From the NCBI GenBank assembly GCA_016584305.1, contig JACEEZ010001193.1:84501-148500 (forward strand): a stretch of 64,000 nt of DNA, written 5' to 3'. Both the position numbers and the translations under genes were made by a program. The notes beneath the pieces are model-generated. The model did not search any database. It saw nothing but the letters and a program-made list of their open reading frames with translations, and was not told where the DNA came from. Shown here piece after piece: positions 59,101 to 64,000 of this stretch; the first letter of the stretch is position 1, and each line of letters begins with the position of its first letter. Source of the DNA: Chionoecetes opilio (taxonomy: Eukaryota; Arthropoda; Malacostraca; Decapoda; Majidae).

Positions 59101-62100
59101 GGGAAAGGGAAACGAAACCCTTGCCTCACCCTGTATTCAAAGAAAGAAGCTGGTTTCCCACCGCCCCCCCCATTTCACAGCACTCTAAACCCCCAAAATT
59201 TACAGAAAAGTCATAAAAACCAAAATAGTCCTTGCAGGAAAACCCCGCGAAAAGGGTCGCAGGAAAACCCCAGTGACTCAGGGAGCACTGAGTCAAACGC
59301 CTTTTGAGATAAAACATAGGCTGCAAGCACCCCCCTGTGGGAAACCCAACGTGGCTTTCCCAACCAGGGACACGAAGCGCTAAAATTGTGTTATTCCTAG
59401 GGGTAATTCGTTAAAATGATTAAAACATTTTTTAAATTTATTTTTTTTTTTTTGGGTTTACCCCAAATTTTAAAACATGAAAAAAACAAAAACCCAAAAA
59501 AATTTCTTTGAGTCTGTCTTTAAAAATTGTTTAAAAGAAGAGTGTAACAAAATTCCTGAATAATGTATTTTTTGCTTTATACGAGGTTTCACAAGTGATC
59601 GGATTTCATGGTACGGCAGCCCCGTCCGATCCTTTACCACAACTCCGATCACTTTTTTGGGAAAAATTTTAATTTTAGAAACAGCAGTAGAAATTTGCTG
59701 TTCAAAATTTAGTTTTTTTAAAAAGCATTTCCCTGTTTTGGCTAAAAAGAAAATGGTATCCCAATGGCCCACTAATTTTTTTTCGGCCATGTGGAAAAAA
59801 AGGTTTTCTTCAGCTGTTGATTTTTTTGGCATTTGGAAACGGTATAAATTTGGGGCTTTAATTTAAAAATTCATATGCAGTTCAATGTTCTCTTAGTTTG
59901 GCATTCATAAATTTTCAAACACGGGCAGGTGATCGGATTACTAGGGACTCTACCCAAGTTTGGTTTGGGTTTATATGGTACAGTTTTCAGGGAAATGAAA
60001 AAGACAGGGCTTGTGGCAATATTTGGGGGCCCAAAGGGTGACTTGTTTGCTCCGCGGAGCCCCAATGGTGGGCCCTGCCCATTTATATAATTTTTTTCCC
60101 TAAAAGAAACCCGGGGAAAAATTCTAGTTTTTTGCCCAACTCCCCCAAATTCCCCCAAAACAAGTTTGGGGACCTTTTGGGGGGAATGCGGGGTTTTCGG
60201 GTGGGGGAAAAAAATTATGCGCAAAAAAAAAACCGAAATTTTAAAGGAGTGTTTAGGGGGGGAAATTCCCAAATCTAGGGTAATTTCCTTATATTAGAGA
60301 AATTTGCCTAAAAAAAAAAAACCCCAACAAACCTAGCGGGGGGGTTTGACCCCCCCGAAAACCCAAAACCTAACCCCTAGCAGGGGTTTTGGGGGGTTCT
60401 CGACACTTCGGTCATCATTTTTGTGAAAGTAGTCAAAAAGGGGGTTCAAAAGTTTTTTGATCAGAAAAAAAATCCAATAAATTTTTCCCTTAGTTTTTTT
60501 AGTGAGTTTTTTTCAACACCCCTAACTCAAAAACTATGGGGTTTTTGCGACACATTTTTGGGTTCCCCCTTTTCAAATACCCCGCATTCCCCCGGGGTCC
60601 CCCAAAGCTTTTTTGTGGGTTAGAGGGGGAGTATGGGCAAACACTAGAATAATCCCAAAGGGAAAACAAACCCTAATACATTCCTCCTTTGCACAGCGAT
60701 TGCCCCGTCCCCAAATCATGAACCCACGCCCAGGCGCATTTCGTCCACAGCCCTCTGCCCCCAAACTTGACAAGTAGGTTTGGGGTGAGGAAGAATGCGC
60801 CCCCAGATGTAATTAAAACCAAAAACCTTTCCCTTCCCCCAATGATTTTAAATTTTTAAGGAAAGCCCAAGGATACAGAATTTATAGTAGAAAAGTGAGG
60901 GTTTAAAAAGGGGGACTAAAGCGGGAAATGGAAATTTAAAAAAAAACCCAACCCAGAAAATCGGGTTTGATTTGGGGAGGTGGGGCAAATTAGAAAATTT
61001 TGACGTTATGGACGGGGTTTTTATTTGTTACAAGTAGGGGCCCCGAGGGCAGTGCAAGTTTTTAAAAAGTCCCGTTTTTGGGGAAAACCCAAAAATGGTT
61101 AATTCCACAGTTACCTTGCCCAATACAATTTTTCAGGACGAAGGCCCGGGAAATTATCCTCCCCTCACTTTAAAAGAGGTTACTGAGTTCGTTTTTACAA
61201 TACTTTTTCCCCCCCATTTTAAGGAGCATTGGGCTCTTTAAACTCAGACTTTGGCCGTTAGCCGATCTGCAATGGTGAACAGAATCGCCTTTCCCCGGGT
61301 TTATTACCAGAGGGGGAAAAAGAAAAGTGGGGTTTAACCCAAACAAAACCAAGGGCGACGACAACCGGAACTGCCAAGACGAAAAAAACACATAACCACA
61401 AAAACCAAAAACAAAAGCAATAAAACGGTTTTTTCCACTAACTTTCAATAAGAACTTAATAATACCAAACAATTTTAATTTCAATACCTAGTACAAGAAC
61501 CCCTATCGAAAATACAACCACCACAAAAAGGGAAACCCCGGGAAGGGAAAGACCCCCCTCGGCCTATTTTACAAATGTACACTCAACTGATCAGTGATAA
61601 CCCAAAGGCCAAGTCCCGGGAATTCGCCGGGGATCCTGGCTACCCGGCCCGGGTTGATCACTCATTTTTTTTTTATACTCTAAGAAACAATGAAAATCCC
61701 TACGTGTCCCCAGTACAAGCAATATCTCCCCGCCCGTCCCTACATGAAATAAAAAAAAATTAAAAAAAAGAAAAAACAGTTTTTTTTTTTAAAAGGGAGC
61801 TTTAGGGACCAAAATTAAAGAAACAGAAAGTATTTTATAAGCGAGTTAAACGAGGCTATACTATAAAAGTTGACAGGGCCCCGGGGGTGGCAGTGCCCAG
61901 GCCGCTTTCCCTTTTCCGGGAAAATAGGAGGGGGTCCACCCGGAAAAGGAAAATGGGGGGCCCCCTTCTTAATGAACCGGGGGAATGCGGGAGGGGGGGA
62001 AAGGGGGAGGGTTTTTGATCTGCATTCCGGGGGGGGTTTTGGGGGTTTTCCTGGGTTGGGAAAGGGTTTGCCGGGGAAAATCCGGGGAAACCGGGTACCC

Positions 62101-64000
62101 GCCTTTTTTGGATTAAAAAAGGGCCAGCAACGCAGGGGGGAAGGAAAATGGGGGGGGTGTTTCGTCGGAGGGGGGGTGTTGAAGCAAACAGTTGTATTTC
62201 CCTTGGGGGAAAAGGGTTTAGGGCAAACCCCGCATTGGGGGGGAAACCCCCGCAAGGGGAAAAAGGGTGCAACTTTTTTGGAGGGGAGTGGGGGCAAAGG
62301 GGGTTTTAGGGTAAGGGAGGGAAAAAGGAGGGGGCGGTTAAAAATCAAAAAACCCCGGTGGAACAAACAGCCCGCTTGCCTTTCGGGGAAAGGTTCGTCC
62401 GCAACTTCATAACTTTAGGGGTAATTCCCCTCCCAAAGGGCGAAGGCCGAGGTGCCCCTTGGGGAAACCCGGTTAAGGGGTGGGGCCCCCCTCCCCAAAA
62501 ATTTCGGAGAAAGGAGAAGGAATTTTAAAAGCCCCTTTAATCCCCACCCCCAAAACCCCGGGTTTCCCGGGGGGGAAAGGAAAACAACAAATGCCCGGCG
62601 GGGAAAAACTTAAAAACCCCCCAGCCCAAAATTTCCACGGGTGGGGGGGTTTAAAATGGGGGTTAAAAAAGGTGAAAACCGCCCGAGCTTTCCCCCCAAG
62701 GGGGTAAAACCAAGGGGCTTTTTCAAGTCCCGCGCCCCTTCCCAACCTTTTAAAACCCCCTTTTAAATATTTACGAAAAATAAAAGCCCCCCATGTAATT
62801 CCCCGCCCCCCCCTTAAAGGTTTTGCCGGGGGGTTCTGTACGAACCCCCCTTTTTAAAAAAAAACAAGGGCCCCCAAAATTTGGAAAAAAAAAGCGAAAA
62901 ATTTTCCCCTAATTTTAAAAATCAATAGCATAAACCCCAGGCCTCTACCCCAAAGGGCAAACAAGGTTTCTTGCTAACAAAAAACCCAAGGGGAATTTAA
63001 CTTAAAAAACTCTTTTTCCTTCTCTACCCTTTCCCTCCCTTTTTTTTCCCCGCCCTTTCCCCTCTTCTAAAAGAAATTCTTTTTTAATCAGGAACCCAAA
63101 AAGTAATTTTTAAATTTAGGTGAAGGGGAAAAAGCGGAAAAAATTAGGGAAAAAAAAACAAAAGAAAATTAAAAGGAAGGAAAAGGAAAAAAACCCGAAT
63201 TTTTAAAAAAAGGAAAAAAGGAGGGAATAAAAAGGTTGACAAAAAAGTAAAGGGAATCTAAAAAACAAAAAGGGGGAATTCAACCCTAAAGGGTGCAAAA
63301 CCCCGGGAAAAGGGGGTTTTGGCCCGGGTGACGGATATTCAGGTGGGATATCCCGGGGGACGGTTCTTCAGGGGGCAAAACCGGGGTGACAGTTCTTTTA
63401 GGGGGGGACCTTTACCTGACTTCAACCCCCAAGGGGGGTCAGGGGCAAAGGGTAAAAAGGGGGGGAAATCAGGACCCCCGCTCCAGTCAGGTAAGAGGGG
63501 CATATAAAAGTAAGGGGACTAAAAAAAAATTTAAATCATAGGAAGTTTAATGGACCATGGGACGCAATTTCCTTCCAAAAATAGCGTCCTACCCCCGTTG
63601 TGTTTTGATTCCACTATAGTTATTTGGTGGCTTCAAAAAAAAAAGACTTTTAAAGCGTGAAAATTAAATGTGATACTTGTGATAACTGGATGAATTGGAC
63701 AAAATACTCCATATCGAAGGAGGTTTTTTTTTTGGGAAAAGGCCCAAAAAAAAGACTCCCTGAAGTTAAAAACACGAAAAAAAAATGTACTGTATTTTGG
63801 AAAATGAGTAAAGTAAAGTATAATGTTTTTGTACTTTTGGAAAACTGTATATACTCTTTAAATTTTTTTTTTAAGCTTTCACAAAAAGATTTCATAACAC
63901 AAAGGAGTATTTTTTGTTATCCTAATTTTTTATATTACATTTACTGTGGGCCGGGGTGACGGATCTAAAGGGGGATATCCTGGGGTGGCGGTTTTTCAGG
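56180..64000. other. Homopolymer-smoothed, unreliable sequence (block 3)
   Basis: Begins inside otherwise normal sequence at about 56180 and runs to the window end. Only the LINE copy at 58105-59320 is recognisable. ORFs at 61.8-62.7 kb open on both strands reflect G/C runs. Repeated GGTGACGGAT-containing units at 63325-63400 and 63950-64000 suggest a tandem repeat at the right edge. Confidence 0.7.
58105..59320 (-). mobile_element. Non-LTR retrotransposon, blurred 3' copy
   Basis: Read on the minus strand, it matches 34800-35870: the tail near GGGGGCATACC with GCGCGTCGCC, TTCAGGGTAGCGTGCCACAT, TGACACGTAATCATCCCAGC and GTCATTATGGACTGCG are all shared, with many neighbour-copy substitutions between. 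RT motifs are no longer readable. Confidence 0.75.

Noticed and set aside
61815..62412. Pro-rich and Gly-rich ORFs facing each other
   Set aside because: Both come from G/C runs in the third smoothed block.

Overview
This is eukaryotic genomic DNA, most likely from an arthropod and probably a decapod crustacean. It has intron-rich animal genes with canonical GT/AG splice sites, several tRNA-headed SINE families, long (TA)n, (GA)n and (CTA)n tracts, and a dense mix of pogo/Tigger, hAT, CACTA-like, DIRS and non-LTR elements. The species call is inference only. There are no bacterial operons, rRNA genes, CRISPR arrays or free-standing tRNA genes.

Layout. About 1.9-15.4 kb, minus strand: first six coding exons of a DHHC palmitoyltransferase of the ZDHHC5/8 type; its remaining exons lie off the left edge. 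Its introns are packed with minisatellites, MITEs, SINE tails and nested pogo elements. Four of its five visible 3' splice sites are duplicated in the intron just upstream. 18.5-21.4 kb, minus strand: a complete ten-exon gene for a zona pellucida (ZP) domain transmembrane protein (487 codons). 24.3-25.4 kb, plus strand: a broken inverted copy of exons 1-5 of that gene; about 2.5 kb rich in SINE and (TA)n/(GA)n lies between the arms. 26.4-28.2 kb: hAT transposase relic. 28.2-28.85 kb: DIRS end fragment. 34.5-35.9 kb: 3' part of a non-LTR retrotransposon. 36-41.5 kb: DIRS-like retrotransposon with inverted ends, no tyrosine recombinase, and a mutated reverse transcriptase active site. 48.9-50.0 kb: short hAT element with a perfect 8-bp target duplication. 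51.07-53.02 kb: a CACTG-ended element with a 3-bp target duplication carrying a 413-codon putative transposase; this is the best candidate for something little described.

Three stretches (about 28.8-34.75, 41.2-47.99 and 56.2-64.0 kb) have a strange texture: bases are replaced by their neighbours, giving short homopolymer blocks. Clean copies of the same repeats elsewhere in the window show this is corruption of ordinary sequence, most likely poor assembly consensus. ORFs in those stretches are not trusted. The only two host genes supported are the palmitoyltransferase and the ZP protein; everything else is mobile or repetitive DNA.
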